Shown: piece after piece, positions 31,938-40,090 of the stretch
Layout of the letters: each line of letters starts with the position of its first letter
Numbering within the stretch: position 1 is the stretch's first letter
From: Hominisplanchenecus_A murintestinalis
GTDB taxonomy: Bacteria; Bacillota; Clostridia; Lachnospirales; Lachnospiraceae
Length of the DNA stretch: 44,150 nucleotides
Direction of reading: 5' to 3'
NCBI RefSeq assembly: GCF_943193015.1
Contig: NZ_CALPCM010000024.1
Span: forward strand, 1-44,150
Made by a program: the position numbers and the translations under genes
The notes under the pieces: model-generated
Told to the model about the DNA's origin: nothing
Database searches by the model: none
Seen by the model: the letters and a program-made list of their open reading frames with translations, nothing else

Positions 31938-33350
31938 ATGGAACAGAAAATCATGACATGCCTGGCGGATAATATGGCATATTTCCAGGAAAAGCTTAAT
32001 ATTCAGAAGAGCTTTGATATTATATGCAGAATGACGATGGTGGCGGATCATAAAGCATGTTTCTATTTTATTGACGGGTTTGTAAAAGACGAGCTAATGG
32101 AAAAGCTGATAGAATTCTTTTATTCTATTACACCAGAAGATTTGCCGGAGGATAGTGCAGGGCTGTCCAGGGACGCTATGCCATATGTAGAGGTAGAGCT
32201 TCTGGATGGACGTGAGGAAATAGAAGCCAATATCCTTTCCGGTGTATTGTGCCTGTTTATTGATGGATATGACAAGTGCTTTGCCATTGACTGCCGGACG
32301 TATCCGATGCGCAGTGTGGCGGAGCCGGAAAAAGATAAAGTGCTGCGCGGTTCGAAAGACGGATTTGTAGAGACGGTAGTATTTAATACCGCTCTGATAC
32401 GCAGGCGTATCCGTGATCCACATCTTGTTATGGAGATGCAGCAGGCGGGGAGCTGCTCAAAAACAGATATTGTGCTATGCTATATGGAAGACCGTGTAGA
32501 CCGGGCATTTCTGGAGGAAATCAGGAACCGTATACAGAATCTGCAGGTGGAGGCTCTGACTATGAACCAGGAAAGTCTGGTAGAGTGCCTTTATCGAAGG
32601 AAATGGTTTAATCCATTTCCGAAAGTAAAGTATACCGAGCGCCCGGACGCGACAGCAGCCAGCGTGCTGGAAGGGAAGATTGCTATATTGGTAGATAATT
32701 CTCCTGCGGCAATTATTCTTCCGGTTTCTATTTTTGATATTGTAGAAGAGGCAGATGATTTTTACTTTCCGCCGATTACAGGCACATATCTGCGTCTTAA
32801 CAGGCTTTTTATCGCAATTCTGACGCTGCTCCTGACGCCGGGCTGGATTCTTCTTATGCAGAACCCTGAGTGGATACCCCCGGCATTTGATTTTATTAAA
32901 GTGGAAGGGGACATTCATATCCCGTTGCTGTTTCAGCTGTTGATTCTGGAATTGGGAATTGACGGGCTGAAGCTCGCGGCTATCAATACTCCGAATATGC
33001 TGACAACACCTTTGAGTGTTATTGCGGCGATTGTGATGGGAGAGTTTGCGGTGAAATCAGGGTGGTTTAATTCTGAGACAATGCTCTATATGGCATTTGT
33101 GGCGGTGGCAAACTATACCCAGGCCAGCTATGAGCTGGGGTATGCTTTGAAATTTATGCGGATTATACTGTTGGTTTTAACAGCAGCATTTAATTTGTAT
33201 GGTTTCGCGGCGGGAATCCTTCTTACCTTGCTGGCTATCAGCTGTAACCGAACAATATCCGGGAAAAGTTATCTGTATCCTTTGATTCCGTTTAATGGAA
33301 AGCAGCTCGCACGGAGGATTTTCAGGAAACGGATAAAGTCTGGTGAATAA
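31938..33350 (+). CDS. GerA-family spore membrane protein, SpoVAF-like
   Basis: This 470-aa protein belongs to the GerAA/SpoVAF family of inner spore membrane proteins. A soluble N-terminal half (residues 1-285) carries KVLRGSKDGFVETVVFNTALIRRRIRD and TERPDATAASVLEGKIAILVDNSP, the family's two most conserved stretches. A C-terminal half has about five transmembrane segments (290-455). In Bacillus SpoVAF sits in the spoVA operon and supports germination. Here it stands without GerB or GerC partners and without other spoVA genes, followed by a lipoprotein. ATG 31938 is favoured over the upstream GTG 31914 because GAGGA is 8-9 nt upstream. Confidence 0.85.
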   Translation: MEQKIMTCLADNMAYFQEKLNIQKSFDIICRMTMVADHKACFYFIDGFVKDELMEKLIEFFYSITPEDLPEDSAGLSRDAMPYVEVELLDGREEIEANILSGVLCLFIDGYDKCFAIDCRTYPMRSVAEPEKDKVLRGSKDGFVETVVFNTALIRRRIRDPHLVMEMQQAGSCSKTDIVLCYMEDRVDRAFLEEIRNRIQNLQVEALTMNQESLVECLYRRKWFNPFPKVKYTERPDATAASVLEGKIAILVDNSPAAIILPVSIFDIVEEADDFYFPPITGTYLRLNRLFIAILTLLLTPGWILLMQNPEWIPPAFDFIKVEGDIHIPLLFQLLILELGIDGLKLAAINTPNMLTTPLSVIAAIVMGEFAVKSGWFNSETMLYMAFVAVANYTQASYELGYALKFMRIILLVLTAAFNLYGFAAGILLTLLAISCNRTISGKSYLYPLIPFNGKQLARRIFRKRIKSGE

Positions 33351-33410
33351 ATTCCGAAAATCGGGGGATAATTAGGAAGGACAAATAATTTTTTGCAAAG
33401 GAGAATTCTT

Positions 33411-33812
33411 ATGAAACAGTTGAAGAAAATGATGCTAGTCATGACGCTGGCGCTCTGTGCACTGGGGCTGACGGCCTGCAGGACAAACAGTAATGATAAT
33501 ACTACAAACACTACAGAAAACGGAAACGCTACTGGGAATACATCCGCAACAGAAACGAATGGAGCTACGGATAATACCACAGGTACAACCGGGGAAACGC
33601 TGACGAATGAAACCGGGGAAGATACGGTAGGCACAGGCGCAGGAACGGGTTCAGACGGACAGAATGATGCGGGGACAGCGCCGAATAAGGAAAATAGCGC
33701 GGGCGATGATATCCGTGAGGGTGTAGATGATATCGGCGACGGCATACGCGAGGGCGTAGATGATATCGCGGATGACTTAGATGGAAATAGAGATACAGAC
33801 AAAGCAAGATAA
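33411..33812 (+). CDS. Low-complexity lipoprotein with DDIREGVDD repeats
   Basis: The 133-aa product has a lipoprotein signal peptide ending GLTAC (Cys at residue 23). A long Asn/Thr/Gly-rich low-complexity stretch follows (about 25-90). The C-terminus carries an acidic tandem repeat: DDIREGVDDIG, DGIREGVDDIA, DDLDG. The DNA repeats match (GTGAGGGTGTAGATGATATC and a variant 30 bp later). No enzyme domain is present. It follows the SpoVAF-like gene by 60 nt with its own AAAGGAG, so a spore-envelope role is possible. The start at 33411 rather than 33393 fits both signal peptide and ribosome-binding site. Confidence 0.7.
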   Translation: MKQLKKMMLVMTLALCALGLTACRTNSNDNTTNTTENGNATGNTSATETNGATDNTTGTTGETLTNETGEDTVGTGAGTGSDGQNDAGTAPNKENSAGDDIREGVDDIGDGIREGVDDIADDLDGNRDTDKAR

Positions 33813-33861
33813 GGAAGCTCTGAGGGCAAAAATACCCATACAGGAAAGCATTTACGAAAAG

Positions 33862-33905
33862 AGGCCGTTCCTGGCAGCAGATGCTGAGTGCTGCGGGAGC
33901 GGCTT
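33862..33905 (+). repeat. Long imperfect hairpin after the repeat lipoprotein gene
   Basis: The arm AGGCCGTTCCTGGCAGCA (33862-33879) pairs, with a few mismatches, with TGCTGCGGGAGCGGCTT (33889-33905). It is followed by AAAAAATG rather than a T-run, so it is either a weak terminator or a structured leader for the sigma-like gene. Confidence 0.4.
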
Positions 33906-33982
33906 AAAAAATGATAAAAAAATACCTCTTTTCTGTCACACGGGCGGGAGGCCATTGTCTAATTTAGTAGGAGGTAAAATCT

Positions 33983-34615
33983 ATGAACAAAAAAACAAAT
34001 GAAGAATTGCAGGCTTTCGTTGACAAAGCCACAGCAGGGGATAAAAAGGCTCTTGAAACTCTTGTTGCGGGTGTGCAGGACATGGTATTCAATTTATCCC
34101 TGCGGATGCTTGGCACATTTGCGGATGCGGAGGACGCCACACAGGACATTCTGCTGAAAATGTCTTGTACCAATGTGATGCTGCAATGTCTTGATACGGA
34201 AAGCAGATGTATTTTTATATTAGGTACGATGTTTAAGGTCGACAGCCGCATCGCGGGGGATATTTTAGGAATGACTCCCGAAGCGTATCGTCAAAGGCTT
34301 TCCCGAATACGCAAAAAAATGGCAGACTTTCTTGGGCAGTATTGCGGAGAATATGGCGCCGGAAGATGTAAATGTAAAGAGAGAGTGAATTACGCGATAC
34401 AAAATCATCGGATAAATCCGCAGCAGCTGGATTACGCGGCAGCCACGGAAATTCCCATGCAGACGATGCTTGATGTAAAGAGCGCTATGGAAGATATTGA
34501 TGACTTATCACAGGATTTTTCGTTCTGTAAGCCTTACCAATCTCCTGAACGCACGAAACGTTTGATACAGGAATTTTTAGATTCCGTGCAGTTTTCTATC
34601 ATACAAAATTCGTAA
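33983..34615 (+). CDS. Sigma-70-like (ECF-type) factor with an apparent internal deletion
   Basis: The 210-aa protein starts like an ECF sigma factor: region 2 helices up to FADAEDATQDILLK (about residue 59). It then jumps directly to MSCTNVMLQCLDTESRCIFILGTMF, which normally precedes region 4. Region 4 with its helix-turn-helix follows (VDSRIAGDILGMTPEAYRQRLSRIRKKM, about 80-108). Regions 2.3-2.4, needed for promoter melting and -10 recognition, and the linker appear missing, about 80 residues from the family pattern. The reading frame stays open. A Cys-containing C-terminal extension (YCGEYGAGRCKCKERV) follows. It pairs with the DUF2461 gene 15 nt downstream. It may be a non-functional remnant or a DNA-binding regulator. 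Start follows GTAGGAGG. Confidence 0.65.
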   Translation: MNKKTNEELQAFVDKATAGDKKALETLVAGVQDMVFNLSLRMLGTFADAEDATQDILLKMSCTNVMLQCLDTESRCIFILGTMFKVDSRIAGDILGMTPEAYRQRLSRIRKKMADFLGQYCGEYGAGRCKCKERVNYAIQNHRINPQQLDYAAATEIPMQTMLDVKSAMEDIDDLSQDFSFCKPYQSPERTKRLIQEFLDSVQFSIIQNS

Positions 34616-34630
34616 AGGAGACGACAGATC

Positions 34631-35314
34631 ATGAACATAAAAATAATTATGGATTACTTATCAGAACTAAGCATGAATAATAACCGTGAATGGTATCATG
34701 CAAATAAAGAAGATTACAAAAAGGCAAATGCTGAGTTTGAAGAGGTATTACAGGCTTTGATGATGGAAATAGGAAAATTTGACAGCAGCATTTTACATAA
34801 CAATCCGAAAGACCTTACCTTTAAGATTGTAAGGGATACCCGTTTCAGCCACGATAAATCGCCTTACAATCCTGCGTTCCGCGCCCATATTTCTTCGAAA
34901 GGGAAACTTCCTGTACCTGTTGGATATTATCTTATGATAAAACCCGGCAATCAGTCTTTTTTAGGCGGCGGCCTGTTTGCGGATATGTTCAAAGAGGCGA
35001 CAACGATGGTGCGGGATTTTATTGTCCGGAATGGTGAAGAATGGGAAACGATAATCCATGAGCCGGAGTTTGAAAAATATTTTACTGTACAGGGGACGGC
35101 GTTAAAGAATGTCCCGGCGGGGTATGGGAAAGAACACCCGCAGGCTGAATACCTGAAATTTAAGAGCTGGTATCTGGAATATCCGTTAAAGGATGAGGAA
35201 TTGAATGATACAGAAACATTTCTTGTAAAGGCAGCGGAGACTTTCCGAATCATGAAACCTTTTAATGACTATTTGAACAAAGCGCTTGTAGATTTTCAGA
35301 TGCCTGCAAGATAA
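34631..35314 (+). CDS. DUF2461 domain protein
   Basis: This 227-aa protein matches the DUF2461 (TIGR02453) family: LSMNNNREWYHANKEDY, FKIVRDTRFSHDKSPYNPAFRAHIS and GYYLMIKPGNQSFLGGGLF are its typical conserved stretches. Its biochemical function is not established. It has no signal peptide. The ATG follows AAAGGAGACG and lies 15 nt after the sigma-like gene, so both form an operon. Confidence 0.85.
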   Translation: MNIKIIMDYLSELSMNNNREWYHANKEDYKKANAEFEEVLQALMMEIGKFDSSILHNNPKDLTFKIVRDTRFSHDKSPYNPAFRAHISSKGKLPVPVGYYLMIKPGNQSFLGGGLFADMFKEATTMVRDFIVRNGEEWETIIHEPEFEKYFTVQGTALKNVPAGYGKEHPQAEYLKFKSWYLEYPLKDEELNDTETFLVKAAETFRIMKPFNDYLNKALVDFQMPAR

Positions 35315-35442
35315 GGAAATATTTGAGGGGGGATTGTGATAAAATAACAAATGATATGCGCATAACCGACATATTTTGATAAATATTTCACAAGAAAACA
35401 AAAAGGTTTGGCTAAAAAAGTTACAATAATGGAAGGATTTTC

Positions 35443-35470
35443 TTGACTGAAACAGGAAATATGTTACAAT
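35443..35470 (+). promoter_or_regulatory. Promoter of ppdK
   Basis: TTGACT, 16 bp, TACAAT, giving a start near 35477 and a leader of about 80 nt. The leader contains a small perfect hairpin, GCTCC-TTT-GGAGC, at 35499-35511. Upstream sequence from 35315 to 35440 is AT-rich and shows no gene. Confidence 0.7.
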
Positions 35471-35559
35471 TGTATATATACTAAACAGGGTAGACATGCT
35501 CCTTTGGAGCTGGCGCTTTGCGGCATGGTATGAGAACGATTGTAGGAGGAATGTGCAAC

Positions 35560-38184
35560 ATGGCAAAATGGGTTTATATGTTTACAGAAGGCAATGCGGG
35601 GATGAGGAATCTCCTCGGAGGCAAGGGTGCGAATCTTGCGGAGATGACCAGCCTGGGGCTGCCTGTACCACAGGGCTTCACGATTACAACGGAAGCATGT
35701 ACGCAGTATTATGAAGACGGCAGAATGATTAATGATGAAATTATGGATCAGATTATGACAGCCATTTTCAAAATGGAAGAAATTACGGGAAAGAAATTCG
35801 GAGACAAAGAGAATCCTCTTCTTGTTTCTGTTCGTTCCGGTGCAAGGGCGTCGATGCCGGGCATGATGGACACGATTCTGAATCTTGGTTTGAATGAAGA
35901 AGTTGTTGAAGTATTGTCAGCGAAGTCCGGTAATCCGCGCTGGGCATGGGATTGTTATAGAAGATTCATTCAGATGTTCTCCGATGTAGTTATGGAAGTC
36001 GGAAAGAAATATTTTGAAGAATTAATTGATAAGATGAAAAAAGAGAAGGGCGTAATTCAGGATGTCGATTTGTCTGCGGAAGATTTGAAGGAGCTGGCAG
36101 ACCAGTTTAAGGCTGAATACAAAGAGAAAATCGGCAGGGATTTCCCGGCAGATCCCAAGGAACAGCTCATGGAAGCGATTAAGGCAGTGTTCCGCTCATG
36201 GGATAACCCTCGGGCAAATATATACCGCCGTGATAACGATATCCCATATTCATGGGGAACGGCCGTGAATGTACAGATGATGGCATTTGGAAATATGGGA
36301 GAAACTTCCGGTACGGGAGTTGCCTTCACGCGCGACCCTGCTACAGGGGAGAAGCATCTGATGGGAGAATTCCTGATGAACGCACAGGGTGAGGACGTGG
36401 TTGCCGGAGTCCGTACGCCGCAGAAGATTGACCAGCTCAAAGAGGTTATGCCGGAGGTATATGACCAGTTTGTAGATATCTGTAATAAACTGGAAGATCA
36501 CTACCGCGATATGCAGGATATGGAGTTTACGATTGAGGACAGGCATCTGTATATGCTGCAGACACGGAACGGAAAGAGAACTGCCCAGGCAGCGCTGAAA
36601 ATCGCCTGTGATTTGGTAGATGAGGGTATGATTACGGAAGATAAGGCAGTTGCCATGATTGATCCGAGGAATCTGGATACGCTGCTCCATCCGCAGTTTG
36701 ACGCGGAGGCATTGAAAGCAGCTGAGCCGGTGGCAAGGGCGCTGGGAGCTTCTCCGGGAGCTGCATGTGGTAAAATTGTATTTTCAGCAGAGGATGCAAA
36801 AGCATGGGCGGCAAGAGGAGAGAAAGTGGTTCTGGTACGTCTGGAGACATCCCCGGAAGATATTGAGGGAATGAAGAATGCGCAGGGTATCCTGACCGTC
36901 CGCGGCGGCATGACCAGCCATGCGGCTGTAGTAGCCCGCGGCATGGGAACATGCTGCGTATCCGGATGCGGTGATATTACGATGGATGAGGCGAATAAGA
37001 AGTTTACCCTTGCAGGGAAAGAGTATAGTGAAGGAGATTTTATTTCCCTGGATGGTTCCACCGGAAATATTTATGACGGACAGATTCCGACTGTTGATGC
37101 CACGATAGCAGGCGAGTTTAGCAGAATTATGGGATGGGCAGACAAATACAGAACCATGAAGGTGCGTACCAATGCAGATACCCCGGCAGATGCGAAGAAA
37201 GCACGGTCCCTGGGGGCAGAAGGTATCGGACTCTGCCGTACAGAGCATATGTTTTTTGAGGGGAATCGGATTGATGCATTCCGTGAGATGATTTGTGCGG
37301 AAACAGTGGAAGAGAGAGAAAAAGCCCTGGAGAAGATTCTGCCGGAACAGCAGAAAGATTTTGAGGCGCTTTATGAAGCGTTAGAGGGGAATCCTGTAAC
37401 GATTCGGTTCCTGGATCCGCCTCTCCATGAGTTCGTTCCGACAGAGGAAGAAGATATTAGGAAACTGGCTGAGACAACAGGCAAGACGGTAGAACGAATC
37501 AAAGAACTCATTGACGCCCTGAAAGAGATGAACCCGATGCTTGGACACCGCGGATGCCGTCTGGCAGTGACGTATCCTGAAATCGCGAAGATGCAGACAC
37601 TGGCAGTGATCCGTGCGGCTATCAATGTAAAGGCTGTACATCCTGATTGGAGAGTATGCCCGGAAATCATGATTCCGCTGGTAGGAGATGCAAAGGAACT
37701 GAAATTTATCAAGAATCTGGTAGTGGAAATCGCAGACAGGGAAATCGCAGCGGCAAACAGTAAGCTGAAATATGAAGTGGGAACGATGATAGAAATTCCA
37801 AGAGCTGCCCTGACGGCAGACGAGATAGGGGCGGAGGCAGACTTCTTCTGTTTCGGTACAAACGATTTGACGCAGATGACCTTTGGATTCTCCCGTGATG
37901 ACGCCGGGAAGTTCCTGAATGCTTACTATGATACCAAGATTTTTGAAAATGATCCGTTCGCAAGGCTGGATCAGACAGGCGTGGGTAAACTGATGGAACT
38001 GGCGCTGAAGCTTGGCAAGTCGGCAAATCCGAACCTCCATGTAGGAATCTGTGGCGAGCACGGCGGCGATCCTACGTCCGTAGAGTTTTGTCATAAGCTT
38101 GGGCTGGACTATGTATCCTGTTCACCGTTCCGCGTTCCAATTGCAAAATTGGCGGCAGCACAGGCGGCAATCGCACAAAGATAG
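35560..38184 (+). CDS. ppdK: Pyruvate, phosphate dikinase
   Basis: PPDK interconverts PEP, AMP and pyrophosphate with pyruvate, ATP and phosphate; in gut clostridia it can serve PPi-linked glycolysis. The 874-aa length is exactly typical. The N-terminal ATP-grasp domain has GGKGANLAEM and SVRSGARASMPGMMDTILN; the swivelling domain holds the phosphorylated His454 (GGMTSHAAVVARGMG); the C-terminal PEP-binding barrel shows GIGLCRTEHMFF, GTNDLTQMTFGFSRDD and the catalytic Cys831 (GICGEHGGD). Positions match the Clostridium symbiosum enzyme (His455, Cys831) within one residue. ATG 35560 with TAGGAGGA upstream gives MAKWVYMFTEGN; in-frame upstream starts add residues with no homology. Confidence 0.97.
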   Translation: MAKWVYMFTEGNAGMRNLLGGKGANLAEMTSLGLPVPQGFTITTEACTQYYEDGRMINDEIMDQIMTAIFKMEEITGKKFGDKENPLLVSVRSGARASMPGMMDTILNLGLNEEVVEVLSAKSGNPRWAWDCYRRFIQMFSDVVMEVGKKYFEELIDKMKKEKGVIQDVDLSAEDLKELADQFKAEYKEKIGRDFPADPKEQLMEAIKAVFRSWDNPRANIYRRDNDIPYSWGTAVNVQMMAFGNMGETSGTGVAFTRDPATGEKHLMGEFLMNAQGEDVVAGVRTPQKIDQLKEVMPEVYDQFVDICNKLEDHYRDMQDMEFTIEDRHLYMLQTRNGKRTAQAALKIACDLVDEGMITEDKAVAMIDPRNLDTLLHPQFDAEALKAAEPVARALGASPGAACGKIVFSAEDAKAWAARGEKVVLVRLETSPEDIEGMKNAQGILTVRGGMTSHAAVVARGMGTCCVSGCGDITMDEANKKFTLAGKEYSEGDFISLDGSTGNIYDGQIPTVDATIAGEFSRIMGWADKYRTMKVRTNADTPADAKKARSLGAEGIGLCRTEHMFFEGNRIDAFREMICAETVEEREKALEKILPEQQKDFEALYEALEGNPVTIRFLDPPLHEFVPTEEEDIRKLAETTGKTVERIKELIDALKEMNPMLGHRGCRLAVTYPEIAKMQTLAVIRAAINVKAVHPDWRVCPEIMIPLVGDAKELKFIKNLVVEIADREIAAANSKLKYEVGTMIEIPRAALTADEIGAEADFFCFGTNDLTQMTFGFSRDDAGKFLNAYYDTKIFENDPFARLDQTGVGKLMELALKLGKSANPNLHVGICGEHGGDPTSVEFCHKLGLDYVSCSPFRVPIAKLAAAQAAIAQR

Positions 38185-38229
38185 GCGAAAACTATTTTGG
38201 GGTTGAAGACTCATATCGTATAATGTAGA

Positions 38230-38270
38230 AATAAGCGTATCATTAGAATAGTGGTGCGCTTATTTTTTTT
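38230..38270 (+). terminator. Rho-independent terminator of ppdK
   Basis: AATAAGCG (38230-38237) pairs with CGCTTATT (38257-38264), followed by a run of T. Confidence 0.9.
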
Positions 38271-38304
38271 GTTCCGGCGAGGCTCTAAGAATGTCTGCGG
38301 GGAC

Positions 38305-38332
38305 TTGACTTTCGGGAAAGAAATGGTACAAT
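38305..38332 (+). promoter_or_regulatory. Promoter of the ispE-gntR operon
   Basis: TTGACT, 16 bp, TACAAT, about 45 bp before the ispE start. It closely resembles the ppdK promoter. Confidence 0.75.
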
Positions 38333-38376
38333 AGCGAAAAGAAGATTTTGTATACAAAGTGCAAAGGAGAACATCG

Positions 38377-39264
38377 ATGAAGGAAATCAGGATGAAAGCT
38401 TTGGCAAAGATTAACCTGGGTCTGGATGTGGTGAGAAAAAGAGAGGACGGATATCACGAAGTGCGGATGATTATGCAGACAGTGAAGCTGTATGATCAGA
38501 TTGATATCCATAAGATGGATAAACCGGGAATTCGTCTGAAAACGAACCTACAGTATCTTCCAGTGGATGAGAATAACCTGGCATACAGGGCAGCACGTCT
38601 TTTGATAGAAGAATTTGGGATTCCTAAAGGCGTATCTATCCGTTTGAGGAAGGTGATTCCCATAGCAGCAGGCATGGCGGGCGGCAGTTCGGACGCGGCG
38701 GCAGTATTGGTAGGGCTGAACCGCATATTTCAGCTGGGACTTACGAAGCAGGAGCTGATGGAGAGGAGCGTAAAGCTGGGGGCTGACGTTCCTTACTGCA
38801 TCTTGCGTGGGACGGCGCTGGCAGAAGGAATCGGAGAGAAGCTGACACGTCTTCCGGCGATGCCGAAATGCCATGTGCTGATTGCAAAGCCAGGTATTCA
38901 TGTTTCTACAAAGATGGTGTATACGAATCTTAGAGCGGACGAGCTGGTGAGCCATCCGGATATCGACGGGCAGATTGCGGCTATCCGGGAAAGGGATTTG
39001 CGCCGGGCGGCAGAACTTATGGGAAATGTTCTGGAAACCGTTACGATTCCTGCATATCCCGTGATTGGGAAGATAAAGGAAAAGATGATGGCGTACGGCG
39101 CCCTGGGGGCAATGATGAGCGGCAGCGGGCCGACGGTGTTTGGACTATTTGAAGATGAAGAAAAGGCAAGGTATGCTTATGAAAAGATGCGCCGCGGCTC
39201 TCTGGCGAAGCAGGTGTACCTGACACGTATTATGAATCATGGAGGGGACGCGAATGACAGGTGA
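38377..39264 (+). CDS. ispE: 4-(cytidine 5'-diphospho)-2-C-methyl-D-erythritol kinase
   Basis: IspE phosphorylates CDP-methylerythritol in the MEP pathway, two steps before isopentenyl-type products are released by IspG/IspH after IspF. The 295-aa protein is a GHMP kinase: AKINLGLDVVRKREDGYHEV at the N-terminus, the ATP loop PIAAGMAGGSSDAAAVL (about 90-106), and the C-terminal MSGSGPTVFGLF. ATG 38377 follows AAAGGAGA. It overlaps the start of the GntR gene by 11 nt. Confidence 0.96.
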   Translation: MKEIRMKALAKINLGLDVVRKREDGYHEVRMIMQTVKLYDQIDIHKMDKPGIRLKTNLQYLPVDENNLAYRAARLLIEEFGIPKGVSIRLRKVIPIAAGMAGGSSDAAAVLVGLNRIFQLGLTKQELMERSVKLGADVPYCILRGTALAEGIGEKLTRLPAMPKCHVLIAKPGIHVSTKMVYTNLRADELVSHPDIDGQIAAIRERDLRRAAELMGNVLETVTIPAYPVIGKIKEKMMAYGALGAMMSGSGPTVFGLFEDEEKARYAYEKMRRGSLAKQVYLTRIMNHGGDANDR

Positions 39265-39928
39265 TTTTCAGATTGATATGAACGAATATCTTCCGCTTCG
39301 GGACGTGGTGTTTAATACTCTGCGCCAGGCAATTCTGCGAGGGGAACTGAAACCGGGAGAGCGTCTGATGGAAATCCAGCTGGCACAGCGGCTGGGGGTG
39401 AGCCGTACCCCGGTACGTGAGGCTATCCGTAAACTGGAACTGGAAGGTCTGGTGCTGATGATTCCCAGGAAAGGTGCGGAGGTGGCTGAGATTACGATTA
39501 AGGATTTAGAGGACGTACTGCAGGTGCGCGCTGCCTTAGAGGAACTGGCAGTTCGGGATGCGTGTGAGAAAATTACAGAGGAACAGCTAAAAGAGCTGCG
39601 CAGGTCAAATGCGGCGTTTAAAATAGCGCTGTCCGGTGACGACATTTTGGCTAGCGGGCAGGCAGATATGGATTTTCATGAGATTATCTATAAGGCCACG
39701 GATAACCGCAGATTGATGCAGATATTGAATAACCTCCGTGAGCAGATGTACCGTTACCGGATGGAATATTTAAAAGACAGGGAGATGCATCCGGTACTCT
39801 TAGGAGAGCATGAAGCTATCTGCAGCGCACTGGCCAGCCGGGATGCGGAGCAGGCAGGGGAAGCTATACGCAGCCATATCGAAAACCAGAAGGAGTCAAT
39901 TATTAACAGCCTGAAAGAAAAAGAATAG
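39254..39928 (+). CDS. GntR-family transcriptional regulator with FCD domain
   Basis: This 224-aa regulator has an N-terminal winged helix (LRDVVFNTLRQAILRGELKPGERL, then LAQRLGVSRTPVREAIRKLELEGL) and a C-terminal FCD ligand-binding domain with helical bundle and metal-type residues (DMDFHEIIYKATDN, LLGEHEAICSAL, SHIENQKESI). FadR/FCD regulators usually sense organic or carboxylic acids. The ATG at 39254 lies inside the end of ispE with GGAGGGG 6 nt upstream, so it is translationally coupled. The effector and targets are unknown. Confidence 0.9.
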   Translation: MTGDFQIDMNEYLPLRDVVFNTLRQAILRGELKPGERLMEIQLAQRLGVSRTPVREAIRKLELEGLVLMIPRKGAEVAEITIKDLEDVLQVRAALEELAVRDACEKITEEQLKELRRSNAAFKIALSGDDILASGQADMDFHEIIYKATDNRRLMQILNNLREQMYRYRMEYLKDREMHPVLLGEHEAICSALASRDAEQAGEAIRSHIENQKESIINSLKEKE

Positions 39929-39960
39929 AATCGGAAAAACTGTACATGTTAGGAAAAGAG

Positions 39961-39986
39961 GGATAAGAGAAATCTTATCCTTTTTT
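39961..39986 (+). terminator. Rho-independent terminator of the ispE-gntR operon
   Basis: GGATAAGA (39961-39968) pairs with TCTTATCC (39973-39980) over a GAAA loop, followed by six T. Confidence 0.92.
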
Positions 39987-39990
39987 GTAT

Positions 39991-40008
39991 TGACCTATGC
40001 AGAGGTCA
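39991..40008. promoter_or_regulatory. Perfect inverted repeat upstream of the gerA-type operon, possible operator
   Basis: TGACCT (39991-39996) and AGGTCA (40003-40008) are separated by 6 bp. It lies directly after the preceding terminator and about 85 bp before the germination operon. No sigma-G promoter was identified with confidence between 40009 and 40090. Confidence 0.4.
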
Positions 40009-40090
40009 TGAAAGTCAGAAGTTAGCATAAATGGAAGCAGTCCGGAGTTTGGATGGCAGTCTGCGGGAATAAAGGCAAAGGCGGTAAGAC

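Noticed and set aside
34553..34566. GAAACGTTTGA similar to the operator
   Set aside because: Inside the sigma-like coding region, only a partial match, no promoter context.
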